Part shown: positions 1 to 8,003 of the stretch, piece by piece | Layout: every line of letters begins with the position of its first letter | How positions within the stretch are numbered: the first letter of the stretch is position 1 | Assembly: GCA_945947905.1 (NCBI GenBank) | Contig: CAMEZO010000001.1 | Location: 1 to 64,000 of the forward strand | DNA: 64,000 nucleotides | Source: an uncultured bacterium | GTDB taxonomy: Bacteria > Verrucomicrobiota > Verrucomicrobiia > Verrucomicrobiales > Akkermansiaceae | Direction: 5' to 3' | Made by a program: the position numbers and the translations under genes | The notes under the pieces: generated by a model | Databases searched by the model: none | Seen by the model: only the letters and a program-made list of their open reading frames with translations | Told to the model about the DNA's origin: nothing

Positions 1-78
1 TCAGGAGCTTACATCAGGAGCTTACATCAGGAGCTTACATCAGGAGCTTACATCAAGAGCTTACATCAAGAGCTTACC
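1..78. repeat. Six tandem copies of a 13-bp repeat
   Basis: The unit TCAGGAGCTTACA is repeated head to tail six times from the window edge. The first four copies are identical. The fifth and sixth carry G-to-A at the same position (TCAAGAGCTTAC), and the sixth ends in C. The array may extend further left, outside the window. It abuts the 3' end of the minus-strand remnant at 74-592, and the stop codon of that remnant lies inside the last unit. There are no spacers, so it is not CRISPR. Confidence 0.95.
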
Positions 79-592
79 GCATCTTCCTTCTGGTTCTGTA
101 GGCCTGCTTGGGGTGTGTTTCGTTTTCCGGGAAACGAAACTCCAACTCCCCCTTTGCCTCGAGCAGCTTCAAAGTAAAGTGGAGGGGATGAGGATGACGA
201 TCCAATGCATTTGCAATCTCTGTCAGAACTAACCATCGATCTCGATAGAGGTCCAGGATGGCCTGCTTCATTTCCTCGGCCTTGGCACGCTTCTTCTTTC
301 GAATGAGGATAACGCTGGACGGCAGATCCTTGATATCGGCATCGGTCTGCTTCTGCCGGAGACCATAGGTTTTGCCGCTGGCACATCCACACGCATGCAG
401 ACCCCCGACTTCTCCAAGTCCTTCAAGATCTCCTGCACCCTATATTTGGGTAAAAACGCCAGTGCTTCTGCAAGCTCAACGGTAGTCGGCTCGCTCCCTA
501 GCGGCGAGGAGATCCCCACTCCACAGGCTATCGTGTTATGGATACCTTGCGAAGCAGATTTACCCTGCGGCGCGGGGGCTTCCTCGTGAGCA
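74..592 (-). pseudogene. Frameshifted winged-helix DNA-binding protein remnant
   Basis: The right-hand part reads as a helix-turn-helix-like segment (LAEALAFLPKYRVQEIL) ending in LEKSG. The left-hand part, in another frame, gives a 65-residue winged-helix-like domain ending in the motif PKQAYRT. That ending resembles the C-terminal winged helix of AlbA_2/RecG-like transcriptional regulators as I recall them. The two frames join at a run of five C (402-406). Adding one C restores one continuous reading of at least 170 codons through SGGLHACGCASGKTYG. No convincing start codon or ribosome site is visible, so the right boundary is approximate. A 5'-truncated pseudogene and a base-calling error in the homopolymer are both possible. 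Confidence 0.45.
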
Positions 593-607
593 AAAGCAGA
601 CAGTTTT

Positions 608-2692
608 CTATAAAATACCGCAGCGGCGGAGCATGGCGGTGGGGTCGGGGTCGCGGTGCATGAAGTCGCGGTAGAGCTCGGCAGCGGGGCGGCTGTTGCC
701 TCGGGAGAGGATGCAGCGGCGGAAGTCGTGGCCGGTAGCGGGGTTGAAGATGCCCTCCGAGGCGAAGCGGGAGAAGGCATCGGCCTCCAGCATTTCGGCC
801 CATTTGTAGGAGTAATAGCCGGACTCGTAGCCGCCGTCGAAAATGTGGGAGAAGGCGCGCAGCATGGAGGAGCCGGTTTCCGTGAGCGGGATGCGGTAGT
901 CTGCCAGCACCTCGCGGTCCACCTCTTCCACATCGCGGTCAACGTAGGCGGCGGTGTGCATGTGCAGCTCCAAGTCGATCTTGCCGAAGGAGAGCTGACG
1001 CATGAAGAATGAGGCGGCACCGTAGTTGCGGGCGGCCATCATCTTGTCCAGCAACGGGGCGGGGATGGGGTCGCCGGTCTGCCCGTGGCGGGCGAAGCGA
1101 TTGAGGGCCTCGCGCTCCCAAGTCCAGTTTTCGTTAATCTGGCTGGGCAGCTCCACGAAATCCCAAGCCACATTACAGCCGCCCAGGGAACTCACCTCCA
1201 CATTGCTGAGAATCTGGTGCAGGAGGTGGCCGAACTCGTGGAAGATGGTCTCCACCTCATCGTGGGTGAGCAGGGCCGGTTTGTCCCCGAGCGGTTTACT
1301 GAGGTTACCGCACATGAGAGCGAGATGCGGACGACGGGGGCACCCCTGCGAGGCGGCCCTACCGTTGATGAGCGCATTCATCCACGCGCCGGCGCGCTTG
1401 CTGTCGCGCGGATACCAGTCCGTGTAGAAGGAGCCCAAGTGCTCGCCCGTCTCCGTGTCGTGCACATCGTAGAAAAGCACCTCCGGGTGCCACACCTCCA
1501 CCTTGCCCTCCGGGCAGGGCTCACCCGGCTGCAGGCAGACGGTGGGTCGCTGCGTAAAGGTGATACCATACAACCCGGCAAAGATGGAGAACATACCGTC
1601 CAGCACCTTGTTCATAGGAAAATAGGGGCGCAGCTCCTCGGTATCGAAGTCGTACAGAGCCTTGCGCTGCTTCTCGTTCCAATACGCAACATCCCACGGC
1701 GCCATGGTGGGAATGTCGGTGCCGGTAGCCTGCTCGGCGAAGCGGCGGATGGATTCCTGCTCCCTCAGGAAGGCGGGCTTGACCTTGTCATGCAGGTCAT
1801 CGATAAACGCGAGAGCACGCGCCCCCGTACCGGCCATGCGGCGGCTGAGCACTGCATCCGAGGCGCAGGAGTAGCCGAGCATGCGGGCGCGCTCGTCCCG
1901 CAAATGCAGAATGCGGTGGATGAGGGGCGCATTATCGTACTTTCCCGTCCCCTTGGTGCCGATAGCGCGCCATACCCGCTCGCGCAGGGCGGCATTGTCG
2001 GCAAAGGTGAGTACGGGCTGTATGCTGGTGAATTGCAGGGTGAAACGCCACTGCGGGGCCTCCTCCGTGCCGTAGCCCTTCGCGAGCGCATCCTGACGAG
2101 CGTTCTCTCGGGCTGACTCCGGCAGACCGGCCAGCTCGGCAGGGTCGGCAGTGACATACTCCCAAGCGTTGGTGGAGTCCAGCACATGCTCGCCGAACTC
2201 CCGGGAGGCCTCGGCCAGCTGCATGGAAACCTCGGTGAAGCGAGCCTTGGCATCCTCCGGCAGGTCGGCCCCCTGCTCGCGGAAATCAGCCAGAGTTTCC
2301 TCGATGAAACGCTGCTGCACCGGGCTGAGCTGCGCCACCCAAGGCATGGCTGCCGCGCGCTTGAGGACGGCATAGAGTCGCGGGTTGAGGGTGACGGAAG
2401 TGGAGTAGCGGATGACCTCCGGCAGCAGCTCATTAAAGGCCTCGCGCAGGGCCGGGGAGTCCATGACGGACATCAGATGCCCCAGGTAGGCCCAAGCCCG
2501 GTTGAGATCAACGGCCGGCTCATCCAGTACCCCGAAGGTATTTTCATAAGTGGGCTCCTGCACGGCACAGATACGCTCCATCTCTTCTCGACAACGCTCA
2601 ATAGCATAGCGGATGTCGATGCGCGCCTGCTCCGGGGTCAAGGCCGACCACGGAATGTTGAAACTGTTGTCTAAGAAAGGATGCTCACTCAT
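608..2692 (-). CDS. M3 family oligopeptidase (oligopeptidase A / dipeptidyl carboxypeptidase type)
   Basis: A 694-residue zinc metallopeptidase of the thimet/oligopeptidase family M3, which degrades short peptides in the cytoplasm. The zinc motif HEFGH is at about residues 485-489, preceded by the typical segment THDEVETIF. Length matches PrlC/Dcp proteins (about 680-700). I chose the ATG at 2692 (MSEHPF) rather than an in-frame ATG six codons upstream, because a good promoter places the transcript start at or next to 2692 and the upstream ATG lies inside the promoter. The M16 peptidase gene upstream has the same orientation but is separated by a hairpin. Which M3 subfamily (PrlC or Dcp) is not settled from sequence alone. 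Confidence 0.93.
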   Translation of the reverse strand: MSEHPFLDNSFNIPWSALTPEQARIDIRYAIERCREEMERICAVQEPTYENTFGVLDEPAVDLNRAWAYLGHLMSVMDSPALREAFNELLPEVIRYSTSVTLNPRLYAVLKRAAAMPWVAQLSPVQQRFIEETLADFREQGADLPEDAKARFTEVSMQLAEASREFGEHVLDSTNAWEYVTADPAELAGLPESARENARQDALAKGYGTEEAPQWRFTLQFTSIQPVLTFADNAALRERVWRAIGTKGTGKYDNAPLIHRILHLRDERARMLGYSCASDAVLSRRMAGTGARALAFIDDLHDKVKPAFLREQESIRRFAEQATGTDIPTMAPWDVAYWNEKQRKALYDFDTEELRPYFPMNKVLDGMFSIFAGLYGITFTQRPTVCLQPGEPCPEGKVEVWHPEVLFYDVHDTETGEHLGSFYTDWYPRDSKRAGAWMNALINGRAASQGCPRRPHLALMCGNLSKPLGDKPALLTHDEVETIFHEFGHLLHQILSNVEVSSLGGCNVAWDFVELPSQINENWTWEREALNRFARHGQTGDPIPAPLLDKMMAARNYGAASFFMRQLSFGKIDLELHMHTAAYVDRDVEEVDREVLADYRIPLTETGSSMLRAFSHIFDGGYESGYYSYKWAEMLEADAFSRFASEGIFNPATGHDFRRCILSRGNSRPAAELYRDFMHRDPDPTAMLRRCGIL

Positions 2693-2700
2693 ATGCCCCC

Positions 2701-2729
2701 ATTGTAGCAAATGAGACCTGCGGCGTCAA
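2701..2729 (-). promoter_or_regulatory. Promoter of the M3 oligopeptidase, leaderless
   Basis: On the minus strand TTGACG (2724-2729), 17-bp spacer, TACAAT (2701-2706), then 8 nt to the ATG at 2692. The expected start of transcription falls at or within two bases of the start codon. Confidence 0.8.
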
Positions 2730-2787
2730 GCTGCCTCCGCGGCTTACTTGCCGATTTCTCCCGTATCATTTCTCGGCCGACACAAAC

Positions 2788-2826
2788 TGAAACCTGTGAA
2801 GTTTCAGGAAAATTTGAAACTTCACA
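2788..2826 (-). terminator. Perfect 12-bp inverted repeat with an overlapping alternative hairpin
   Basis: TGTGAAGTTTCA (2795-2806) pairs perfectly with TGAAACTTCACA (2815-2826) around an 8-nt loop. A second 7-bp hairpin, CTGAAAC (2788-2794) with GTTTCAG (2801-2807), shares bases with the first and is mutually exclusive with it. It lies downstream of the M16 peptidase in its transcription direction and just before the M3 promoter. It probably ends M16 transcription, although only a weak U-rich stretch follows. Confidence 0.55.
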
Positions 2827-2861
2827 AGTTGCGAGACACACCACACCACAATTGTGCCCGC

Positions 2862-5372
2862 CTAACTCCTCTTACCCTCGACGGTCAGGATGGTGCGGAC
2901 GGCGTCGGGGGAGAGGAGGCGGCGAATGTAGGCGTTCATCTGCGGCAGAGTGACGGCGCGGAGCTGCTCGGGAATGAGGAAGGTGTGTTCGGCACCCGTG
3001 CCGATGAGTTCGTCGAGGGCCAGGTCGGAGCAGATGGAAGAGGCGGATTGCAGGGTGGACAGGTGGGTGGCAAGCAGCCCGGAGCGCATGCTCTCCAGGG
3101 CCTCGGCGGGCATGCCATCGCGGTAAATCTGCTCCAGGGTGCGTTGCAGGGCCGCGAGGGCAGCGTCCTGTTGCTCCGGGGAGCAGCCGAGATAGAACAA
3201 GCGATAGCCCGTATCCGTGCCATTGATACCGCTCGCCGCAGCGTAGTAGACCAGCCCCTGTTTCTCGCGAATCTCCTTGTAGAGAGGACCGGCCATATCA
3301 TTGCACCAAGCTCGGAAGATGTCCTGCATCGGCTCCTCCTCGGAGCCAAGCTTCATGTCGGGGAGGGCCATCAGGATAACACTCTGCTCCTTATCGAGTG
3401 AAAGAGACTCCGTCGCCGCCTGTTGAGCCGGAGTGTTGACGCGCCCGGAAAGCCTGCCGGCGGGCATGGCCGCGAAAAGCTCGCTTACCTGTTGCTGCAC
3501 CGCCTCCGGGTCGATGTCGCCGACGACCGCCAGTACGGCATTGCCTCCACAGAACAGGCGAGCATGGTGCGCGGCCAGAGCCTCCGAGGTGAGGCCGCGG
3601 ACGCTCTCCTCCGTGCCGTCCGGGTGGTTTCCGTAGCTGACCGGGCCGAACATGAGCCGGCGAATGCGGCGCATACCGCAGGCGAGAGGATCCTCTTTAT
3701 TCTCTGCTATATCGGCTAACATGGCCTCCTTCTCGGTCTCGACGGCTTTGGCAGGCAGTGTGGGGTGCAGGGCCACATCGGCCAGCAGCTCCAGCAGGGT
3801 GCCGGTGTCCTCCTTCAACCCCCGTACGGAAAGCCTGAGGGTATTGTTACCGCAAGCACTCTGAATGCTGCCTCCCAGGTTTTCCGCCGCAGCGGCCACC
3901 TGCGCCTCGTTTCGGGTCGTCGTGCCCTTCAGCATGCACTCAGCGAGGAGTGTGGAGATACCCGCATCAGCAGCGCTCTCCGTACGACAGCCGGCCTCGA
4001 CAGTCAGCGCGGCGCTCATCAACGGCAGACGACGATCCACGAGGGTGACCAGTCGTAGACCATTAGGCAGCGTATGCACGGTGGGGCGATTCAGTTCGGC
4101 GGCCTGAGCCTCGGTGGCCACTGCCGGATTACTGCCCAAGGGGTCAACACTCACCTCGCACAGACGCTCCGGAAGCAGGTAGGCACGGAGAACGCGTAAC
4201 AGATCCGCCGTTGTCACTCGCGCTAGGGCAGAGTCCCATTCTTCCGCACTCTTCGGATTGCGCCCACGGTGCCACATGAAGGCTAAGTCATCGGTCTGCC
4301 CCTTCACGGTGGCAAGCCTCCGTATGCGCATGGTCGCTATTTGTTTGCGTGCTCGCTCCACCCCCTCGGCCAAGTCCTCCTCCGTCAGCGCGGCGATGTA
4401 GTTCAGCATGGCATCCCGCAGCTCATCGCGTGTGTCTCGATCGGTGTCGGCCTCTATCACAATGGCCCCCTCCTGATCCCCTCCATCGATGACGTAGGCA
4501 TACACACTGTGCGCCATGCTCAGGGTGTCATGGAAACGGCTGTAGAGCAGAGCGCAGCGCCCGACGCCGAGCAGATACGGAAGCAGAACCAAGGGAGCGC
4601 GATCCGGGTGGTCGGCAGAGGGAATGCGCCAAGCGAGCATCAGGGTACTGGTCGGCTGTGCAAATTCGCGGCGGAAGAGGCGCGGCCCCCACTGGCGGGG
4701 TTCGTTCGGCAGAGGAGCACGCAGGGCGGGCATGCCTGCGGGCACATCGGCGGTCTCCTCCGCTACGGCCGCAAAAACAGCCTCCGGGTCCACATCACCG
4801 CCGATGCAAACGAATATGTTACTCGGCACATAGTTGTCGCGGTGATAGCGCACCATATCGCTGTAAGTAACGGCATCGAAGCGTTCCCGATAGCCAATGA
4901 CGGAATAACGGCGGGGATAACAACGATACAAGGTCTGCGACAAGGCTTGGTAGGCGACATCAGACTGAGAGTCGTTATACATGGCCATTTCGCGGCGGAT
5001 CACCTCGCGCTCGCGCTCGAACTCATCCTCCGGGAAAGTGGGATGCAGCACAAGCTGCACCAAGAGATGCAAGAACTCCCGCCAATGCTCAGCCGGGCCG
5101 TCAATATGGAACACGGTGCGGTCATAAGTGGTGTAGGCATTCCATTCCCCGCCCAAGGCAGACACACGCTCATTGAGTTCCGTCCCCGTATACTCCCCCG
5201 CGCCCTTGAAAACCATGTGCTCCAGCAGGTGAGAAACACCTGCCCCCGCATGCACACCCTCATACATCGAACCCGTCTTGACCCACACCTGCACCGATAC
5301 CAGAGGCAGAGCATGCTGCTCCGTCACCACCGTCTCCAACCCATTTGCGCAACACCGAAAAGAATAATTCAT
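2862..5372 (-). CDS. M16 family zinc peptidase (insulinase/PqqL type, two-domain)
   Basis: An 836-residue protein with two tandem M16 halves. The N-terminal half carries the inverted zinc motif HLLEH at residues 48-52 in the context GVSHLLEHMVFKG. The second half begins near the segment RPTVHTLPNGLRLV and lacks the motif, as is normal for the non-catalytic partner domain. The family degrades peptides and misfolded segments, often in the periplasm, but I see no clear signal peptide from the chosen start. The start at 5372 (MNYSF) is supported by a promoter 7 nt upstream; the open frame continues further but reads through that promoter. The length fits two-domain bacterial M16 proteins (about 850-950). 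Confidence 0.92.
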   Translation of the reverse strand: MNYSFRCCANGLETVVTEQHALPLVSVQVWVKTGSMYEGVHAGAGVSHLLEHMVFKGAGEYTGTELNERVSALGGEWNAYTTYDRTVFHIDGPAEHWREFLHLLVQLVLHPTFPEDEFEREREVIRREMAMYNDSQSDVAYQALSQTLYRCYPRRYSVIGYRERFDAVTYSDMVRYHRDNYVPSNIFVCIGGDVDPEAVFAAVAEETADVPAGMPALRAPLPNEPRQWGPRLFRREFAQPTSTLMLAWRIPSADHPDRAPLVLLPYLLGVGRCALLYSRFHDTLSMAHSVYAYVIDGGDQEGAIVIEADTDRDTRDELRDAMLNYIAALTEEDLAEGVERARKQIATMRIRRLATVKGQTDDLAFMWHRGRNPKSAEEWDSALARVTTADLLRVLRAYLLPERLCEVSVDPLGSNPAVATEAQAAELNRPTVHTLPNGLRLVTLVDRRLPLMSAALTVEAGCRTESAADAGISTLLAECMLKGTTTRNEAQVAAAAENLGGSIQSACGNNTLRLSVRGLKEDTGTLLELLADVALHPTLPAKAVETEKEAMLADIAENKEDPLACGMRRIRRLMFGPVSYGNHPDGTEESVRGLTSEALAAHHARLFCGGNAVLAVVGDIDPEAVQQQVSELFAAMPAGRLSGRVNTPAQQAATESLSLDKEQSVILMALPDMKLGSEEEPMQDIFRAWCNDMAGPLYKEIREKQGLVYYAAASGINGTDTGYRLFYLGCSPEQQDAALAALQRTLEQIYRDGMPAEALESMRSGLLATHLSTLQSASSICSDLALDELIGTGAEHTFLIPEQLRAVTLPQMNAYIRRLLSPDAVRTILTVEGKRS

Positions 5373-5379
5373 GTCGGAT

Positions 5380-5408
5380 GTTATAGCACACCTCGCAGCA
5401 TGTCGCAA
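5380..5408 (-). promoter_or_regulatory. Promoter of the M16 peptidase, leaderless
   Basis: TTGCGA (5403-5408), 17-bp spacer ending in TGTGC, TATAAC (5380-5385), then 7 nt to the ATG at 5372, all on the minus strand. Confidence 0.78.
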
Positions 5409-5432
5409 GTATTTTTTGCTGCATACACAACA

Positions 5433-5457
5433 CCGCCCGCTCGGCGGAACCGGGCGG
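5433..5457 (-). terminator. GC-rich hairpin downstream of kbl
   Basis: CCGCCCG (5433-5439) pairs with CGGGCGG (5451-5457). It sits between kbl and the M16 promoter. There is no clean U tract, so termination efficiency is uncertain; the Rho encoded in this window could assist. Confidence 0.4.
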
Positions 5458-5484
5458 ACGGCGGGAAAAGTAGGCGGGTGGCCT

Positions 5485-6684
5485 TTACTTGATGAGACCA
5501 AGCTCGCGGCCGGCCTGGGCGAAAGCCCCGATGGCGCGGTCCAGCTGCTCCGTGGTGTGAGCCGCAGAGATCTGGGTGCGGATGCGGGCCTGGTTCTTGG
5601 GCACCACGGGGTAGAAGAAGCCCATGGCGTACACACCGAGCTCGAGCAGGCGGGCACTCATCTTCTGGGAGAGCGCGGCATCCCCGATCATGACGGGCAC
5701 GATGGCGTGGCCGGCACCGGCGAGGTTGAAGCCGCACTGCTCCATGCCCTTGCGGAAGTAGGCAGCGTTGCTCTGCACGCGCTCGGTCAGCTCGGTGGAG
5801 GCCTCCAGCATGTCCAGCACCTTGATGGTGGTGGCAGCGATGGCGGGCATCACAGAGTTGGAGAACAGGTACGGACGAGCCTTCTGACGCAGCACGTCAA
5901 TAATCTCCTTCTTGGCGGAAACATAGCCACCGGAGGCACCGCCCAGGGCCTTGCCGAAGGTACCGGAGGTGATGTCAATCTTGCCGAAGAGACCGCAGTG
6001 CTCGTGCGTGCCGCGGCCGCGCTTGCCGAGCACACCCGTGGCGTGCGACTCATCGAAGTGCACCAGCGCACCGTACTTCTCGGCCAGAGCGTGAATCTTG
6101 TCCAGCGAGGCAATGATGCCGTCCATGGAGAACACACCGTCCGTGGAAATCATGATGGTGCGGGCACCGGCCGCCTTGGCCTCCTGCAGCTTAGCCTCCA
6201 AGTCCGCCATGTCGTTGTTGGCGTAGCGATAACGGGCAGCCTTGCAGAGACGCACGCCGTCGATGATGGAAGCGTGGTTCAGCGAGTCAGAGATGATGGC
6301 ATCCTCCTTGTCCAGCAGAGCCCCGAAGAGGCCGCCGTTGGCATCGAAGCAGGAACCGAAGAGGATGGTGTCCTCCGTACCGAGGAAGGCGCTGAGGCGC
6401 TCCTCCAGCTGCTGGTGCAGGGTCTGGGTGCCGCAGATGAAACGGACGGAAGCCATACCGAAGCCCCACTTATCGATGGCCTCCTTGGCGGCTTTCTCGA
6501 GCTCGGGGTGGTTGGCGAGGCCCAGGTAGTTGTTGGCGCACATGTTGATGACACGGCTGCCGTCCTTCAGGCCCACCTCAGAGAACTGCGGGGTGGCGAT
6601 GTAGCGCTCCTGCTTGAACAGACCGGCAGCCTTCAGCCCCTCCAGATCCGTTACCAATCGATTCTTGAATTCTTCGTTGTACAT
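5485..6684 (-). CDS. kbl: Glycine C-acetyltransferase (2-amino-3-ketobutyrate CoA ligase)
   Basis: A 399-residue PLP enzyme of the alpha-oxoamine synthase family. It cleaves 2-amino-3-oxobutyrate with CoA to glycine and acetyl-CoA, the second step of threonine catabolism. Visible marks are the substrate/PLP loop [12 protein letters not shown], the cofactor segment [15 protein letters not shown], and the lysine motif [11 protein letters not shown] that holds PLP. Length equals that of Kbl proteins (about 397). Close relatives (8-amino-7-oxononanoate synthase, serine palmitoyltransferase) are less likely, given the overall Kbl-like ends [10 protein letters not shown] and GRELGLI. No threonine dehydrogenase gene lies next to it. 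It is a single gene with its own promoter, leader and downstream hairpin. Confidence 0.95.
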   Translation of the reverse strand: MYNEEFKNRLVTDLEGLKAAGLFKQERYIATPQFSEVGLKDGSRVINMCANNYLGLANHPELEKAAKEAIDKWGFGMASVRFICGTQTLHQQLEERLSAFLGTEDTILFGSCFDANGGLFGALLDKEDAIISDSLNHASIIDGVRLCKAARYRYANNDMADLEAKLQEAKAAGARTIMISTDGVFSMDGIIASLDKIHALAEKYGALVHFDESHATGVLGKRGRGTHEHCGLFGKIDITSGTFGKALGGASGGYVSAKKEIIDVLRQKARPYLFSNSVMPAIAATTIKVLDMLEASTELTERVQSNAAYFRKGMEQCGFNLAGAGHAIVPVMIGDAALSQKMSARLLELGVYAMGFFYPVVPKNQARIRTQISAAHTTEQLDRAIGAFAQAGRELGLIK

Positions 6685-6716
6685 AGAAAATCAGGGGGTC
6701 TGCAACACCCCGCCGC

Positions 6717-6745
6717 ATTATACACCCCTGCGAGCGCGGTGTCAA
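6717..6745 (-). promoter_or_regulatory. kbl promoter with a conventional leader
   Basis: Perfect consensus on the minus strand: TTGACA (6740-6745), 17-bp spacer, TATAAT (6717-6722). The leader of about 25-30 nt before the ATG at 6684 contrasts with the leaderless promoters elsewhere in the window. Confidence 0.88.
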
Positions 6746-6770
6746 TCCCGCACCCGCGAATTCCGGGGCA

Positions 6771-6809
6771 TAAAAAGCGGGCAACGGCAGAGAAAGTCCG
6801 TTGCCCGCT
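6771..6809 (-). terminator. Rho-independent terminator of the ilvD-MFS-ankyrin operon
   Basis: A 12-bp perfect stem AGCGGGCAACGG (6776-6787) with CCGTTGCCCGCT (6798-6809), followed on the minus strand by TTTTTA. It lies just after the ankyrin protein stop codon. Confidence 0.93.
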
Positions 6810-6833
6810 GCAAGTGCTGTCAGGAATGGAGGC

Positions 6834-7982
6834 TTACTGCTCTGCCGGGGCAGGCTGAGGTTCGGCAGGGGCAGGCTGAGGCTCGGCGGGGGCAGGCTGA
6901 GGCTCGGCGGGGGCCTGCTTCAGAGCCTCGGTAGCCGCGCGCATATCCGCAGCAGCCTTCTTCATCTCCTCGGTGGCCGTCTTGAGGGCCTCCGTAGCCT
7001 GTTTCATGGCCTCGAGAGCATTATCCTCCTCGGTGGCGGGCTCCTCTTCCTTAGCCGCGTCATCCTTACGCTTCTTCAGGGCCGCGGCCAGAGCGTCCGC
7101 GCGGAGCTTATCCCACGCTGCCACGGTGGCCTCGCGATCAGCCGCAGGGGGAGCGGTAAGCAAACGGACCGTATCAGCATAGCTCTCGGAACGAGCCTCT
7201 GAGTAGATGAGCGCGTAGAGTTTGCTGTTGCGCTTGTTGTAGGCATCCTTCTGTTTGGCAGCCAAGGCAGCGGCCTTGCCATCCGTGTCCTTGCAGCCGT
7301 AGCCCAGCAGCAGGTGCACAACGTAATCGTTACCGCGCATGGCTGCCAATTGCAGCGGAGTGTAACCGTTGCCTTCCGGCTGCTCCGGGTCCAGTCCGGC
7401 CTTGATGAGTTCCAGGCTCACAAAGGGCATACCGCTCCAGGCAGACCAATGCAGCGCCGTCCAGCCGTCTTTGTCCTTGGCCTGTATATCGATACCTTTG
7501 ATAGCCAGCAGCTTCTCCAGGTAGAACAGGCGGTCCACATCCTTCGTGATGACAGGGGCTTCCGCCTCATCATCCTCAACGCGCTTGATGCCGTCCACGG
7601 GGGTCGGATCGTTGAAGTTGCTGTAGGCCGCCCACATCAGCGGGGTGCGCTTATTGTGGTCGGCGCTGTTCACAAAATCCGCCAGTTCCTCGGGCGTGCG
7701 TTTCTTATCCTTGTCGGACTTGGAGGCATCCTCGTACAGCTCCTTGGCGAAGGCTTCGTCCTGCAGGACACCGGATTTGTCCGGCGTGATCTTGCCCTTG
7801 AGAATGAGGGAGTTGAGGGCATCCGTATCGCTGTGCACCTCAAAGGGCTTCATGGCCATCTTGCAGAGCCAGCCCAGGGTTCCCATCACCGCGAGCAGGA
7901 TGATCATGTCGCGGATGATGATATTCCACTGCGGTTTTTGCTCGCTCGTGGCTTCCGTCTCGCTCTTTTGATTTTCAGACAT
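6834..7982 (-). CDS. Membrane-anchored ankyrin-repeat protein with coiled coil and Pro-rich tail
   Basis: A 382-residue protein. After about 25 polar residues there is one membrane segment (MIILLAVMGTLGWLC, about residues 28-45) with no cleavage site, so it is probably an anchored protein. Ankyrin repeats follow in the middle: RTPLMWAAYSN, GWTALHWSAWSG and GYTPLQLAAMRGND. The C-terminal third is a charged alanine-rich coiled coil (EAMKQATEALK...) ending in three copies of PAEPQPA. Ankyrin repeats mediate protein binding; the partner is unknown. It is the last gene of an apparent operon behind ilvD and an MFS transporter (21-bp gaps) and is followed by a strong terminator. Confidence 0.85.
   Translation of the reverse strand: MSENQKSETEATSEQKPQWNIIIRDMIILLAVMGTLGWLCKMAMKPFEVHSDTDALNSLILKGKITPDKSGVLQDEAFAKELYEDASKSDKDKKRTPEELADFVNSADHNKRTPLMWAAYSNFNDPTPVDGIKRVEDDEAEAPVITKDVDRLFYLEKLLAIKGIDIQAKDKDGWTALHWSAWSGMPFVSLELIKAGLDPEQPEGNGYTPLQLAAMRGNDYVVHLLLGYGCKDTDGKAAALAAKQKDAYNKRNSKLYALIYSEARSESYADTVRLLTAPPAADREATVAAWDKLRADALAAALKKRKDDAAKEEEPATEEDNALEAMKQATEALKTATEEMKKAAADMRAATEALKQAPAEPQPAPAEPQPAPAEPQPAPAEQ
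6844..6916. repeat. 21-bp tandem repeat inside the ankyrin protein gene
   Basis: The unit CTCGGCGGGGGCAGGCTGAGG occurs about three and a half times with a few substitutions and encodes the APAEPQP heptapeptides at the protein C-terminus. Such coding repeats can change copy number by slippage without shifting the frame. Confidence 0.85.
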
Positions 7983-8003
7983 GGTGAAAAATAGGGTTCG
8001 GGG

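Noticed and set aside
1-78. Short regular repeats resembling a CRISPR array
   Set aside because: The 13-bp units are directly adjacent with no spacers and no cas genes are near.
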